The notes under the pieces: generated by a model
Databases searched by the model: none
Told to the model about the DNA's origin: nothing
The model's input: the letters and a program-made list of their open reading frames with translations, nothing else
In this document: piece after piece, positions 1 through 7,736 of the stretch
Layout: each line of letters opens with the position of its first letter
How positions within the stretch are numbered: position 1 is the stretch's first letter
NCBI GenBank assembly: GCA_050011635.1
Contig: JBEKIU010000064.1
Coordinates: 1 to 24,271, forward strand
Source of the DNA: Bog-756 sp050011635
Lineage (GTDB): Bacteria > Actinomycetota > Acidimicrobiia > Acidimicrobiales > RAAP-2
Direction of reading: 5' to 3'
DNA: 24,271 nucleotides
Made by a program: the position numbers and the translations under genes

Positions 1-116
1 GTAATCTGCTCATCGAAGAGTATGTCTCTTGGGACTCTGCTTTGCAGGCGCAGCAAATTGGCCTTGCATGGTCGACGAGCAGCGGCGGCAAGAATCATCC
101 AGCAAAGGGAGGCACA

Positions 117-569
117 GTGGGGACTCCGTCAACAGTCGATCTCAATGCACCGGTTTTATCCAAGCATGAAATCGTCATCAAGGCACCTCTCGACGTCGTG
201 TGGAAGCTTCACACTGATGTGAACGGATGGACGACGTGGCAAAAGGACATCACAGAGGCACATATCGACGGACGTATGGAACCGGGTAACTCTTTCGACT
301 GGAGCAGCTACAATTTTCCTGTCAGGTCAACGGTCTACGAAGTCACTGACCAGAGGCGTGTTCTGTGGAGTGGGATCGCCGGTGGAATCACCGGCATCCA
401 TGAGTGGCTCTTTATGGACACCCCGAACGGCGTGCAGGTTACGACGACCGAATCGTTTGCGGGCGACCCGGTCGATGCAGACCCTGGCGCGATGAAGGGA
501 ATGCTGGATACGTCACTGAACGCCTGGCTGGACAACCTCAAGATGGCTGCGGAGGCGAGAGGTAACTAA
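117..569 (+). CDS. SRPBCC family protein (polyketide cyclase/START-like)
   Basis: This encodes a protein of about 150 residues with the SRPBCC/Bet v1-like layout. The opening strand EIVIKAPLDVVWKLHTDV leads into the conserved NGWTTWQKDI helix-turn. Later come EWLFMDTPNGVQVTTTESF and a C-terminal helix ending SLNAWLDNLKMAAE. Such proteins bind a hydrophobic ligand in a central cavity, and some are cyclases or stress proteins; nothing here identifies the ligand. I chose the GTG at 117 because AAAGGGAGG (104-112) sits just upstream and the length then matches the family. The frame stays open to the left edge of the window, so a longer protein starting outside cannot be excluded. The 3' end overlaps the convergent membrane-protein gene by 57 bases. 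Confidence 0.85.
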   Translation: MGTPSTVDLNAPVLSKHEIVIKAPLDVVWKLHTDVNGWTTWQKDITEAHIDGRMEPGNSFDWSSYNFPVRSTVYEVTDQRRVLWSGIAGGITGIHEWLFMDTPNGVQVTTTESFAGDPVDADPGAMKGMLDTSLNAWLDNLKMAAEARGN

Positions 570-992
570 AGGCCCTGCAGCAAGCGGAAGAGGGTATAGC
601 CAAGTGCCGGTCGGTGGCACTCTCAGGTATCCCCCTGATCCGGTGGTCGGGGGCACCCTCCGCTCTGGTCCGATTTTCTCACCCCCGAGGTAGAACACGT
701 ATCCACCGATCATGATGATGCAGACGATCGCAACAACGAGGCCGAAGGCAGTCCAGTGCCAAAACCTCTTGTCGGTCCAGTGGGGACTGATTGCTATTCC
801 GAGCACCACACCGAGCCCCAATGCAAGGACGAATGCACTCACCCACAGAGCTACAGCAACACGAGTGAGGCCGCCCCTGCGCCAGTATTTTTGGTAGACG
901 GCGGGTGCCGAGACTGGGTTTCCAAATGGAACTCGACGCCGAGGTCGAGGCACCCCGGAGATGTTCTCTGGTCCACCGTCGATCTGTTCCAT
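513..992 (-). CDS. hypothetical small membrane protein, two TM segments
   Basis: This is a protein of about 159 residues that I do not recognise. An N-terminal cytosolic-type stretch rich in Arg and Pro (PRPRRRVPFG) precedes two strongly hydrophobic segments. The first is VALWVSAFVLALGLGVVLGI and the second is FGLVVAIVCIIMIGGYVFYL, separated by an aromatic loop (HWTDKRFWHW). The tail is rich in Pro and Gly. The start is one of two adjacent ATGs, and the second (992) has the better distance to GAGGGGG. The frame is open to 1148, but no better start lies there. It converges on and overlaps the SRPBCC gene. Function unknown. Confidence 0.6.
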   Translation of the reverse strand: MEQIDGGPENISGVPRPRRRVPFGNPVSAPAVYQKYWRRGGLTRVAVALWVSAFVLALGLGVVLGIAISPHWTDKRFWHWTAFGLVVAIVCIIMIGGYVFYLGGEKIGPERRVPPTTGSGGYLRVPPTGTWLYPLPLAAGPLVTSRLRSHLEVVQPGVQ

Positions 993-1065
993 CATCGCCC
1001 CCTCGATCAGAGATTCGCACACCCAGGGGAATGGGCGATAAGGCAGGTTGATGTCGCGTGCACAT

Positions 1066-1082
1066 CCGGTGTTGGGGGTCAC
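1066..1082 (+). repeat. intergenic repeat copy 1 (CCGGyGTTnGGGGTCAC)
   Basis: The 17-mer CCGGTGTTGGGGGTCAC is one of three near-identical copies in the first 4.1 kb. The others are at 2014-2030 and 4021-4037. This copy lies in the gap between the two minus-strand membrane-protein genes, about 75 bases upstream of the 992 start. Its role is unknown; it could be a short dispersed repeat or a protein-binding site. Confidence 0.4.
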
Positions 1083-1128
1083 AGTGTTGCTCCCAGCGCA
1101 AGGCTGGTCTGATGGTCGCCTGCCTTCT

Positions 1129-1380
1129 CTAAAGTCTGAGCCCGTCAAGCACGTGAATGAGCATTTGGCTGAACTGTTGAACCACGTCGTTGAGGGTTCG
1201 GAAGAACAGCATCGACAAGGCGACGGAAAGTACGAAGATGCCCAACGCCACGAGTGCGACCGCCGACTCGGTCAGGGGTGAAAACCCCGAAACCCCCATT
1301 CGGTCGTATGCCTTGCCATCGTCCGAGTCCCAGGAGGGATCATCGAAGAGGTCAACCCCCTGGAGCCGTTTCACCGACAT
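1129..1380 (-). CDS. hypothetical small single-TM protein
   Basis: This ORF of about 83 residues has an acidic, polar N-terminal half (DLFDDPSWDSDDGKAYDR). One hydrophobic segment follows (ESAVALVALGIFVLSVALSM), then a short amphipathic tail (LNDVVQQFSQMLIHVLDG). It runs in the same direction as the two-TM gene at 513-992, about 136 bases upstream of it, so the two may be co-transcribed. The ATG at 1380 is chosen over an in-frame GTG at 1446; neither has a convincing ribosome-binding site. No family recognised. The codon pattern and clear TM segment favour a real gene, with moderate certainty. Confidence 0.5.
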   Translation of the reverse strand: MSVKRLQGVDLFDDPSWDSDDGKAYDRMGVSGFSPLTESAVALVALGIFVLSVALSMLFFRTLNDVVQQFSQMLIHVLDGLRL

Positions 1381-1504
1381 ATCTATCAGCCTACCGTGAG
1401 GGGTGGATGTGCCCCACTGACCGTCACTGATGTGCCGATCAGCCACGGTCGATAACGCCCGGCCGATCCAGTGATCAGGGACACTTTATGGAAAGCTTTG
1501 CGGC

Positions 1505-1996
1505 GTGAGGCGGTCGGCAATCGGGGGATCGTTCGCAGTCATTTTGACTGCTCTCTTCGCTGCCGCGTGCGGTAGTGGGCCGTCAGAATCTGCGGCCCTC
1601 CAGTCCACGACCTCGACGACGACCAAGTCTGTGACTCTGACGGTAGAAAGGGTAACAGTCTCACCTCGGATAGGACTTCGCGATGGTCAGCAAGTTACTG
1701 TTCACGTCCAGGGTTTCGGGCCGGGCGTGCGGGCAATCAAGTTCTTCCTTTCCGAGTGTCAGTCACCCTTGCAGGTCAATCCCCTGGGGTGCGGGAGCCA
1801 GTTGGCGGCCCAGCCATTCGGTCTCACCGGCAGCAACGGAGATGGATCGGGGTCGGAATCCTTCACTGTCCAGTCCACTGCCGCAACACGACCTCTCAGC
1901 TCGGTGTTGGTTCCTTGCGACGGAACGTGCGTGATCGTGGCGACCACGGGAGCCAACGGCAACTACTCGTTCGCACCCATAACCTTCGCCGGGTAG
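1505..1996 (+). CDS. lipoprotein with neocarzinostatin-family Ig-like domain
   Basis: This is a 163-residue secreted protein. A basic N-terminus and hydrophobic h-region end in ALFAAAC, a lipobox-like site with Cys22, followed by a Ser/Thr-rich linker (residues about 25-42). The rest resembles the neocarzinostatin family. VTVSPRIGLRDGQQVTVHV matches the first strands, the pair C-x11-C (SECQ...GCGSQ) and the tight pair CDGTC match the family's two disulfides, and the end NYSFAPITF matches the last strand. Characterised relatives carry enediyne antibiotics, but many actinobacterial members are surface proteins with no known ligand, and no enediyne genes are visible here. The start is GTG, with GGAAAG nine or so bases upstream. 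Membrane anchoring on the outer face is inferred. Confidence 0.75.
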   Translation: MRRSAIGGSFAVILTALFAAACGSGPSESAALQSTTSTTTKSVTLTVERVTVSPRIGLRDGQQVTVHVQGFGPGVRAIKFFLSECQSPLQVNPLGCGSQLAAQPFGLTGSNGDGSGSESFTVQSTAATRPLSSVLVPCDGTCVIVATTGANGNYSFAPITFAG

Positions 1997-2013
1997 TTAC
2001 TATCCCACCGCTC

Positions 2014-2030
2014 CCGGTGTTTGGGGTCAC
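2014..2030 (+). repeat. intergenic repeat copy 2
   Basis: CCGGTGTTTGGGGTCAC lies 18 bases after the lipoprotein stop codon. It matches the copy at 4021 over a longer stretch, sharing the flanking CTC on the left and CCCT, GTC on the right. See the copies at 1066 and 4021. Confidence 0.4.
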
Positions 2031-2243
2031 CCTTGTCATCCACCGCGGCTATCTGGCCACTCAGAGGGAAAATCGAGTCACGGCCGAGTGACACTGATGG
2101 CTGGTTCAGCCTTCCCGTGTTAAACCTTCAAGTGGAGGGCGTTCGGAGCAGCACCCCTGCAGCGGAAGGTGCTGACTCATGGGTATCAGATTCTGGTGCC
2201 TTTCGGGGACGGTACATTCGGCAATGAGGCGAGGGGGCGGACC

Positions 2244-3395
2244 GTGAACATCAACAAAACTGGGAGATCGACCAAAAGGGGAGTGGCTGGTTTGTTAGGT
2301 GCCATCCTGTTGATCGGCGGCGTGCCGCCGGCTCTCCAGATGGCATCAACGGACGCCGCCGGGGCGGCGACCCCAGGGGTCCTGCCGGCGGCCATACCGA
2401 CCTTGCCAGCAGCCATAGCAACAGTGACACCGACCGCACTAGCCTCGACGTGCGCGGAGGCCGACGTGTGCTCCACGACCTTTGAGGGGGGCGCCGCCGA
2501 CGTCAAGACCACCAATGGTGACAGCTGGATTCTGACCGTTGCAGGCTCGGCCTCCCAAGTGACCGTGGAGCTCGACCGAACAGCATCGAGCTCACCAGTT
2601 GCTGTCGAGCTCCACGCCTGGACCCTCCCCGTTACCTCCGGTGGCTTCAAGTTCTCTGCGGCGACCGGCGTCGGCACCATCGACCCCGGGACCCAAACCA
2701 GCCCCTACGCCACTGTGGACGTCACCTTCCATTCCACAGCATCGAAGGTGGTGGCCGGAGCGTGCACTTCGGGATCTGAGACCCAGTACACCGGCACGCT
2801 GACCGGCTCCTTGAAATTGGCGACCGGACTAACGGGAGGAGGGGCCGTTAGTGCTACGTCCTTTACGGCCAAGTCGTCGGACCCGACCGTCACCGTGGAC
2901 AAAAACTGCGCGGCGCCGGATAGCTGCCTGCCCTCAAGCACGGGGTTCGATGATTTCCAGAACCCTCTTGCCAATCCGAGCCTATTCGCCGAGGGGCTCT
3001 CGGGCACCTTCTCGGGCAAGACATTCGATGAGGTGACCATCGCGGATGACACCTCGTTGCCGAAGCCCGAGGGCGCCTATCGTATCGACGAGACCCTCGT
3101 GGAGGCCAAGCCGGCCAAGTGGACAGCAGCGACGAAAACCCTAGTCGTCACCGCGGAGGGGACGGGCGGTCTGATCACTGGATCGGTGACCATCAGCGGG
3201 GGGGAGAAGTCAACGGACTCCCTCCCTTGCACCCTGGGCGGAAAAAAGGTCGACAACGTCCTCACTTACTATGAAGACGCCTCGTGGAGCAGCCGGGCGG
3301 GACAGGCCTTGACCGCCCACAACGAGCTCGGCGGGAACTTGGTCATGCCACTCACCAATACCAAGGCCGCCATCTTTCTCGCCACCACTACCTAA
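2244..3395 (+). CDS. secreted protein of unknown function
   Basis: This 383-residue protein is not assigned to a family. A basic start (NINKTGRSTKRG) and hydrophobic core GLLGAILLIGGVPPAL form a signal peptide, with likely cleavage near the Ala-rich DAAGAATPG (residues about 38-46). The mature part is rich in Thr, Ser, Gly and Val and looks beta-structured. Several Cys could pair: TCAEADVC, GACTSG, NCAAPDSC and PCTLGG. The GTG at 2244 is preferred because GCGAGGGGGCGG precedes it and it puts the signal peptide at the N-terminus; the frame is open from 2169. It follows the neocarzinostatin-fold lipoprotein on the same strand after a 247-base gap, so both may serve the cell surface. No transmembrane anchor or sorting signal is seen at the C-terminus. 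Confidence 0.7.
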   Translation: MNINKTGRSTKRGVAGLLGAILLIGGVPPALQMASTDAAGAATPGVLPAAIPTLPAAIATVTPTALASTCAEADVCSTTFEGGAADVKTTNGDSWILTVAGSASQVTVELDRTASSSPVAVELHAWTLPVTSGGFKFSAATGVGTIDPGTQTSPYATVDVTFHSTASKVVAGACTSGSETQYTGTLTGSLKLATGLTGGGAVSATSFTAKSSDPTVTVDKNCAAPDSCLPSSTGFDDFQNPLANPSLFAEGLSGTFSGKTFDEVTIADDTSLPKPEGAYRIDETLVEAKPAKWTAATKTLVVTAEGTGGLITGSVTISGGEKSTDSLPCTLGGKKVDNVLTYYEDASWSSRAGQALTAHNELGGNLVMPLTNTKAAIFLATTT

Positions 3396-3428
3396 CCGGC
3401 AGAGGGCCGCGCCTGGCGCTCGACCTCG

Positions 3429-3445
3429 CCCGGTGAACGACCGGG
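3429..3445. terminator. possible terminator hairpin after the secreted-protein gene
   Basis: CCCGGT-GAACG-ACCGGG forms a six-base-pair stem with a five-base loop, 34 bases after the stop codon at 3395. There is no T tract, so this is a terminator candidate only. Confidence 0.3.
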
Positions 3446-3636
3446 TCGCGGTTCAGGTCCGCAGATCCGATGTCTGCAGGGTGTGACTCAATCTGACCGA
3501 GCAGAAGCAGGGTGGACAGGCAAGGTATGGGATACCCCCGCTGACTCGGATCGGGTGGGCTGCCAGGCCAAGCACCAGGTCCTTCCTTCGTCAATCGGCA
3601 AGACTGGGTGAAACCCAAGCTTCGAGGAGGTTGCCG

Positions 3637-3924
3637 ATGTTCGCCCGACTGGTCAGGTTCACGCTCGCACCCGGAAGTGAGACGAAGGCACAAGGACTCG
3701 CCGACGAACTGACTCCACTTATCGCCGAGCAACCGGGTTGTCAGGCCGTCACCGTGTTTGGAGACCACAGTGATGGCGAGTACGGGATCTACGTCTTGTG
3801 GGATACGCAGGAACACGCCGACGCCGCCGCCGGCTTGGTGCGGCCCCAGCTCGACAAGCATCTCGCGGGGAGTGTCACAGCGCCGCCGCAGCCGAGGCTG
3901 TTCGCGGTTCTCGGGTCGGCGTAG
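3637..3924 (+). CDS. antibiotic biosynthesis monooxygenase (ABM)-like protein
   Basis: This 95-residue protein has the dimeric ferredoxin-like ABM pattern. A first strand MFARLVRFTLAPGSE leads to a helix with ADELTPLIAEQPGCQAVTVF, then YGIYVLWDTQEHADAA, a second helix, and a closing strand PRLFAVLG. ABM-fold proteins include quinone or polyketide monooxygenases and haem-degrading enzymes, and many members have unknown substrates. The length equals a single ABM domain. The start is well supported by GAGGAGG (3624-3630), six bases before the ATG. It stands alone between intergenic stretches of about 240 and 250 bases. Confidence 0.75.
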   Translation: MFARLVRFTLAPGSETKAQGLADELTPLIAEQPGCQAVTVFGDHSDGEYGIYVLWDTQEHADAAAGLVRPQLDKHLAGSVTAPPQPRLFAVLGSA

Positions 3925-4020
3925 GCATCGCTGTTTTGGCAGACCCGGGGTCGCTGATGTGCTGCTCCGGTTGCCCAGAACGCAAGTGGCGGACATGATG
4001 GGCCGGACAGGTGCCCTCTC

Positions 4021-4037
4021 CCGGCGTTCGGGGTCAC
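4021..4037 (+). repeat. intergenic repeat copy 3
   Basis: CCGGCGTTCGGGGTCAC is the third copy of the element, in the gap between the ABM-like gene and the small membrane protein at 4175. It shares extended flanks (CTC before, CCCTGTC after) with the copy at 2014. Confidence 0.4.
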
Positions 4038-4174
4038 CCTGTCGTCGAGGCTGGCTCAGGCTCGTGGCGAGGAGTGCCGATACCCTCAGCATTACTAGCG
4101 GGGGACGAAAGGAACAGTTTCTCCGGCGCACCGCCCCAAAGATGTGAGACGAGGCGGCCGAGTACGCATGGAAG

Positions 4175-4474
4175 ATGGAGCGAATCAAACTGACAATCCC
4201 CCTCATCATCGTGTTGTGCGGGCTAGCGGTGGTGACGAACTCGCTCTATCCCCTGGTTGTGGTTGTCGCAGTTGGGTTGCCCTGCTCCGTTGGGATGTTC
4301 TGGTTCCTCTCCAAGCTGACCAGGGCAGCTTCTGAAACCCTCGGCGTACCGATCAACTGGAAGTCTGGCCCTCCTCGCCGGAGCGATGCCTATGAACGCT
4401 GGAGCGGGGAAGTCGGGATCACCCCGTACTCAGCACCGAATCGTTTTGGGGCTGGAAAGCGGACTCAGGCATAG
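4175..4474 (+). CDS. hypothetical small membrane protein, two TM segments
   Basis: This 99-residue protein starts MERIKLTIPLII. Two hydrophobic segments (about residues 6-22 and 25-46) are joined by a short turn (TNSLY). A soluble polar tail follows (GPPRRSDAYERWSGEVG). The ATG is fixed by an in-frame stop at 4145-4147, but no good Shine-Dalgarno sequence precedes it. No family recognised. The TM pattern supports a real gene. Confidence 0.5.
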   Translation: MERIKLTIPLIIVLCGLAVVTNSLYPLVVVVAVGLPCSVGMFWFLSKLTRAASETLGVPINWKSGPPRRSDAYERWSGEVGITPYSAPNRFGAGKRTQA

Positions 4475-4556
4475 TTCATCGGCTTTGGCTGTCGGGTGTC
4501 CTACGTGCCGGGATGTGACCCTGTCGCAGATGTTCTGGGACAGTCGGCTACTCGAA

Positions 4557-4829
4557 TCAGGGCAAGCAGTGCGTGACCACAGGCCGGACCTCACAGTTGC
4601 CAGTCCAATCTCGGACATGATTTTGGTGAAGACGCAATATTCGGGATGCAACCTCGATTGCCTGATCTAACGAGGTCGCCTCCACAACTGCGAACCCGTG
4701 TACAGGTAATCGCGAGGCCCCTTCACCCAGACCATCAGGCGACAACCCGACCCGTACGCCATCAGCCAGTCCCCCGCTGATGGCGAATCCGCCAGACGAT
4801 GGTTGAGCAGAGACGCACTGCAGTGCTGG
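4557..4829 (-). pseudogene. remnant of a YCII/DGPF-domain protein (C-terminal part)
   Basis: Read on the minus strand, an open stretch of about 90 codons starts after an in-frame stop at 4830-4832. It contains the end of a YCII-related (DGPF) domain: GLADGVRVGLSPDGLGEG, then HGFAVVEATSLDQAIEVASR, then EVRPVV. In the family this corresponds to the DGPF loop, the helix GF-x-V-x-A-x-SLDEA and the final VEVRPV strand. The normal N-terminal half (about 50 residues with the first strand) is missing and no start codon with a ribosome-binding site is seen. An insertion-like stretch (LRLHQNHVRDWTGN) separates helix and last strand, and DGPF has become DGLG. It is therefore most likely a decayed gene. 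Confidence 0.5.
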
Positions 4830-4970
4830 TCAGTCCTTCGAGGGTTTACGGCGGCTGAACCCGCCCCCCCGTTTGCGTCCGGAGCTCGAGAGCGACACTC
4901 GATATCTCACCCGTCGCTCTGCCAACGGGTTCCAGGCTATGGAGTGGCGCGAAAAGGTTGCGTACTCAGC

Positions 4971-5210
4971 TCAAAGGTCGAACTCCGAAGGTGCGCCCGC
5001 GTCGGTGTGATGTGGTCGCGGCCGTCGCTCGACGGATGGTAGGGACGCGAGTGCAATGCCCAACGTGCGGAGGGCCATGATCTCGTCCCTGTAGAGGTCG
5101 CCGATCCGAGCAGGCGAGGGCGTGAGGCGTCGGCTCCGAGGCTCGAGCCGCACCGGGCCCTCGAGTCGACAGTGATGGAGCAACTTGAAATGCAGCTCGG
5201 GCTCAGCCAT
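4971..5210 (-). CDS. doubtful hypothetical ORF
   Basis: This ORF of about 79 residues starts MAEPELHFKLLHHCRLEG. It has a G/C bias at third codon positions similar to real genes here and a charged, helical central part (ARIGDLYRDEIMALRTLG). No ribosome-binding site precedes the ATG at 5210 and no family is recognised. It could be a gene, a decayed fragment like its neighbour at 4557-4829, or chance. The rest of 4475-5314 outside these two entries holds nothing I can support. Confidence 0.25.
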   Translation of the reverse strand: MAEPELHFKLLHHCRLEGPVRLEPRSRRLTPSPARIGDLYRDEIMALRTLGIALASLPSVERRPRPHHTDAGAPSEFDL

Positions 5211-5314
5211 CGGTGCGGGCCAATTCACGCACCGTCGTCCGCTCTCAGGTCACAGAGAGGTGCGAGATCAAACCGTCGTAATGATCCTCCCTGCTATGCG
5301 CTCCGAGAGCCAGA

Positions 5315-5680
5315 TCAACTGTCGTACGCGAAGAAGCGGTCAGCAGAGGCTTGATCTTCGAAGAATACCTTGATGACGGACAGAAGATCGTCCGGGTCGA
5401 ACTCGAGAAGATAGATGTGATGTCCCCGGTAGATACGGCGATCAGATTGAGCCTGGGCATACACTTCAAACGTGCCTCGCGAGAAGTCGATCAGCTTGAT
5501 TATGTGTTGCCGCACCTCATCGGGACCGCGGAACACTCCAGAAATGAGACTGTTTCCTGGCACCGAATACTCGACGTGAGGGGACAGTAGCTGTACCGCT
5601 TCGTCGACGTGCTCCTTTGAATAGCTGAGAAAGAACCGCCTTGCGTTGATCAGGCGCTGAGGCTCCGGCGTACTCACCAT
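5315..5680 (-). CDS. SnoaL-like / NTF2-like domain protein
   Basis: This 121-residue protein has the NTF2-like cone fold seen in SnoaL-like proteins. An N-terminal helix RLINARRFFLSYSKEHVDEAVQ leads to a strand LSPHVEYSVPG, a loop and helix GVFRGPDEVRQHIIKLIDF, and strands IYRGHHIYLLEFD and LSVIKVFFED. Such proteins can be isomerases, hydrolases or plain ligand binders; the catalytic role cannot be told from sequence. The ATG lies nine bases after the stop codon of the GH15 gene on the same strand, so the two are very likely co-transcribed and perhaps translationally coupled. The only Shine-Dalgarno-like sequence (GGGGAG) lies about 18 bases upstream, which supports coupling. Confidence 0.75.
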   Translation of the reverse strand: MVSTPEPQRLINARRFFLSYSKEHVDEAVQLLSPHVEYSVPGNSLISGVFRGPDEVRQHIIKLIDFSRGTFEVYAQAQSDRRIYRGHHIYLLEFDPDDLLSVIKVFFEDQASADRFFAYDS

Positions 5681-5689
5681 TGACTGATT

Positions 5690-7528
5690 CTAGACATCTC
5701 CCCTGTCCGTGGACCCGCGTGAACCGGGATCAACCAAGCGGTCCTGGCTCCGGTCTATTGGTGGGCACGAAGTAGTCAGGCCCCGGGCGGCGTTCACGAT
5801 ACCGACATGGCTGAAGGCTTGGGGGAAGTTCCCAACCAAACGCCGGTTGCCGGGGTCATACTCCTCGGAGATGAGTCCGACGTCGTTCACCAAGGCGGCA
5901 ACCCGCCGGAAGATGGACATTGCTTCGTCGAGCCGGCCCATCAGCCGCAGGCAGCCGATCAGCCAGAGGGTGCATGGGAGGAAGCGTCCCTCGCGGCCGG
6001 GTAATCCGTCTACCCCCGATTCGTTCTGATATCGGAGGACGAACCCGTCCTCCGTGAGGTGCTCTTGGATTGCATCAACTGTTCGGACCACCCGCTCGTC
6101 CTCCGCGGGGAGGAACCCAACGAGGGGCATCATCAGCAGGCTGGCATCGAGTTCGACGCCTCCGTAGAATTGGGTGAACGCCCCAACGTCGGCGTTCCAC
6201 CCACTCTCGCAAACTTCGGCATGGATCGCCTCTCGGGTGGCGGTCCACTTGTCCACGGGTCCCTCCAGACCGTGGACTTCGACGCCGCGAACGGCACGGT
6301 CGAAAGCGACCCAGGCCATGACTTTGGAGTGGGTGAACGGTCGACGAGGACCACGGACCTCCCAGATCCCATCGTCAGGATCGGACCAGTGGTCCATGAG
6401 GAATCCCATGATCGCCACTTGAATCCGCCAGATGACGGGATGCACGGCAATGCCATGGGAACGAGCCCGGTCGATGGCGTCCATCAGCTCCCCATAGACG
6501 TCGAGTTGGAACTGCCCGGACGCGGCATTGCCGATCCGCACGGGTGACGATCCCTCATAGCCGGGGAGCCAGTCGATCTCCAGTTCCGTCAAGCGACGTT
6601 CACCGGCTGGTCCATACATGATCTGCAGTTGATCGGGATCACCGGCGGCGACGCGTCCCAGCCATGCCAGCCAGCTCTCTGCTTCTCCGCGCAAGCCCGA
6701 TTCGATCAGGGCCTCGAGCGTGAACGTCGCATCCCGGACCCAGCAATAGCGGTAGTCCCAATTGCGCACGCCGCCGAGGGACTCGGGGAGCGATGTCGTC
6801 GCCGCGGCGACGATGCCGCCCGTCGGGCCGTAGGTCAACCCCTTCAAAGTAATGAGCGACCGCAAAGCGAGATCTTCCCATTCGCCGTGGACCGGCAGAA
6901 CCTGAGCACACCAATCGGTCCAAAACTGCATCGTCTCATCGAGCGCCCGTGCCGTATCGAGTACGGAAGGGGGATCCTCGTGAGACGGGTACCAGGCGAG
7001 GACAAAGGCCACCTCCTCCCCGGCATGGACCGTAAACTTCCCCTCGTGGCGCATCTTGATGCCCTTGAGCTCGATGGGGGAGTCGAGAACGACGGCATTC
7101 GGTCCGGCAATGGCGCGGAGGCCGCGGTCCGTTCGTCGGACCCACGGAACGTCATGTCCATATTCGAAGCGCAAGACCAACTCGGTCCGCATCTGCACCT
7201 CGCCCCCGACGCCGCGAACGATCCGGACAACCCTCGGATGATGATGCCGGGGGGGCATGAAGTCGATGACCTGTACGACTCCGGAGTCGGTGGTGATCTC
7301 GGTCTCGAGTACCATCGATTGACTCCGATAGCGGCGCGCGTGGGAGGTGACCGGTTCGTCAGCCATGATCTGCCAGGCGCCGTGCTTCTTCTCCCCGAGC
7401 AGCTTGGCGAAACAACTCCCTGAGTCGAAGCGAGGGAGGCAAAGCCAATCGATGGAACCATCTCGCCCCACAAGCGCGGCAGTCTCGGTATCGCCGATCA
7501 TCGCGTAGTCCTCGATAGGTTGAGTCAT
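5690..7528 (-). CDS. glycoside hydrolase family 15 protein (glucoamylase/trehalase type)
   Basis: This is a full-length GH15 enzyme of about 612 residues. The N-terminal beta-sandwich begins PIEDYAMIGDTETAALVGRD and GSIDWLCLPRFDS. The (alpha/alpha)6 catalytic domain has GGVRNWDYRYCWVRDATFTL, the general-acid region DGIWEVRGPRRPFTHSKVMA and the general-base region SEEYDPGNRRLVGNFPQAFS. Family members release glucose from alpha-glucans; several actinobacterial ones are trehalases, and the substrate here is not settled. No signal peptide is present, so it acts in the cytosol. The ATG at 7528 is chosen because GAGG precedes it and the family motif starts right after it, although the frame is open to 7636. 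It is followed at nine bases by the SnoaL-like gene. A second GH15 gene begins at 23967. Confidence 0.92.
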   Translation of the reverse strand: MTQPIEDYAMIGDTETAALVGRDGSIDWLCLPRFDSGSCFAKLLGEKKHGAWQIMADEPVTSHARRYRSQSMVLETEITTDSGVVQVIDFMPPRHHHPRVVRIVRGVGGEVQMRTELVLRFEYGHDVPWVRRTDRGLRAIAGPNAVVLDSPIELKGIKMRHEGKFTVHAGEEVAFVLAWYPSHEDPPSVLDTARALDETMQFWTDWCAQVLPVHGEWEDLALRSLITLKGLTYGPTGGIVAAATTSLPESLGGVRNWDYRYCWVRDATFTLEALIESGLRGEAESWLAWLGRVAAGDPDQLQIMYGPAGERRLTELEIDWLPGYEGSSPVRIGNAASGQFQLDVYGELMDAIDRARSHGIAVHPVIWRIQVAIMGFLMDHWSDPDDGIWEVRGPRRPFTHSKVMAWVAFDRAVRGVEVHGLEGPVDKWTATREAIHAEVCESGWNADVGAFTQFYGGVELDASLLMMPLVGFLPAEDERVVRTVDAIQEHLTEDGFVLRYQNESGVDGLPGREGRFLPCTLWLIGCLRLMGRLDEAMSIFRRVAALVNDVGLISEEYDPGNRRLVGNFPQAFSHVGIVNAARGLTTSCPPIDRSQDRLVDPGSRGSTDRGDV

Positions 7529-7736
7529 GGTCCGCAACCTCAGGTCGAAAGGCCCAAATGACCGGGCGCGCCTCGCCGCTTGCAAGGACCGCACCGTATT
7601 CTTGCCATCATGATCGGGTGAGGATCGGGACGTCAACCAAGCGACCCCGATCGCCGGAACTCGGGCAACAGGGGAGCGGCTGGCGGCGACAGCGGCTGGT
7701 GGGCAGGGTGTGCTGTACGAAGACAGCTCGGCGAGG

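Noticed and set aside
1505..1996. An enediyne antibiotic locus, suggested by the neocarzinostatin-like domain
   Set aside because: No enediyne polyketide synthase or tailoring genes are in the window, and the domain is widespread in lipoproteins without a chromophore.
3388..4209. Minus-strand open frame of 273 codons opposite the ABM-like gene
   Set aside because: The plus-strand ABM-like gene has a perfect ribosome-binding site and a clear fold; the antisense product is Arg/Ser-rich with no family.
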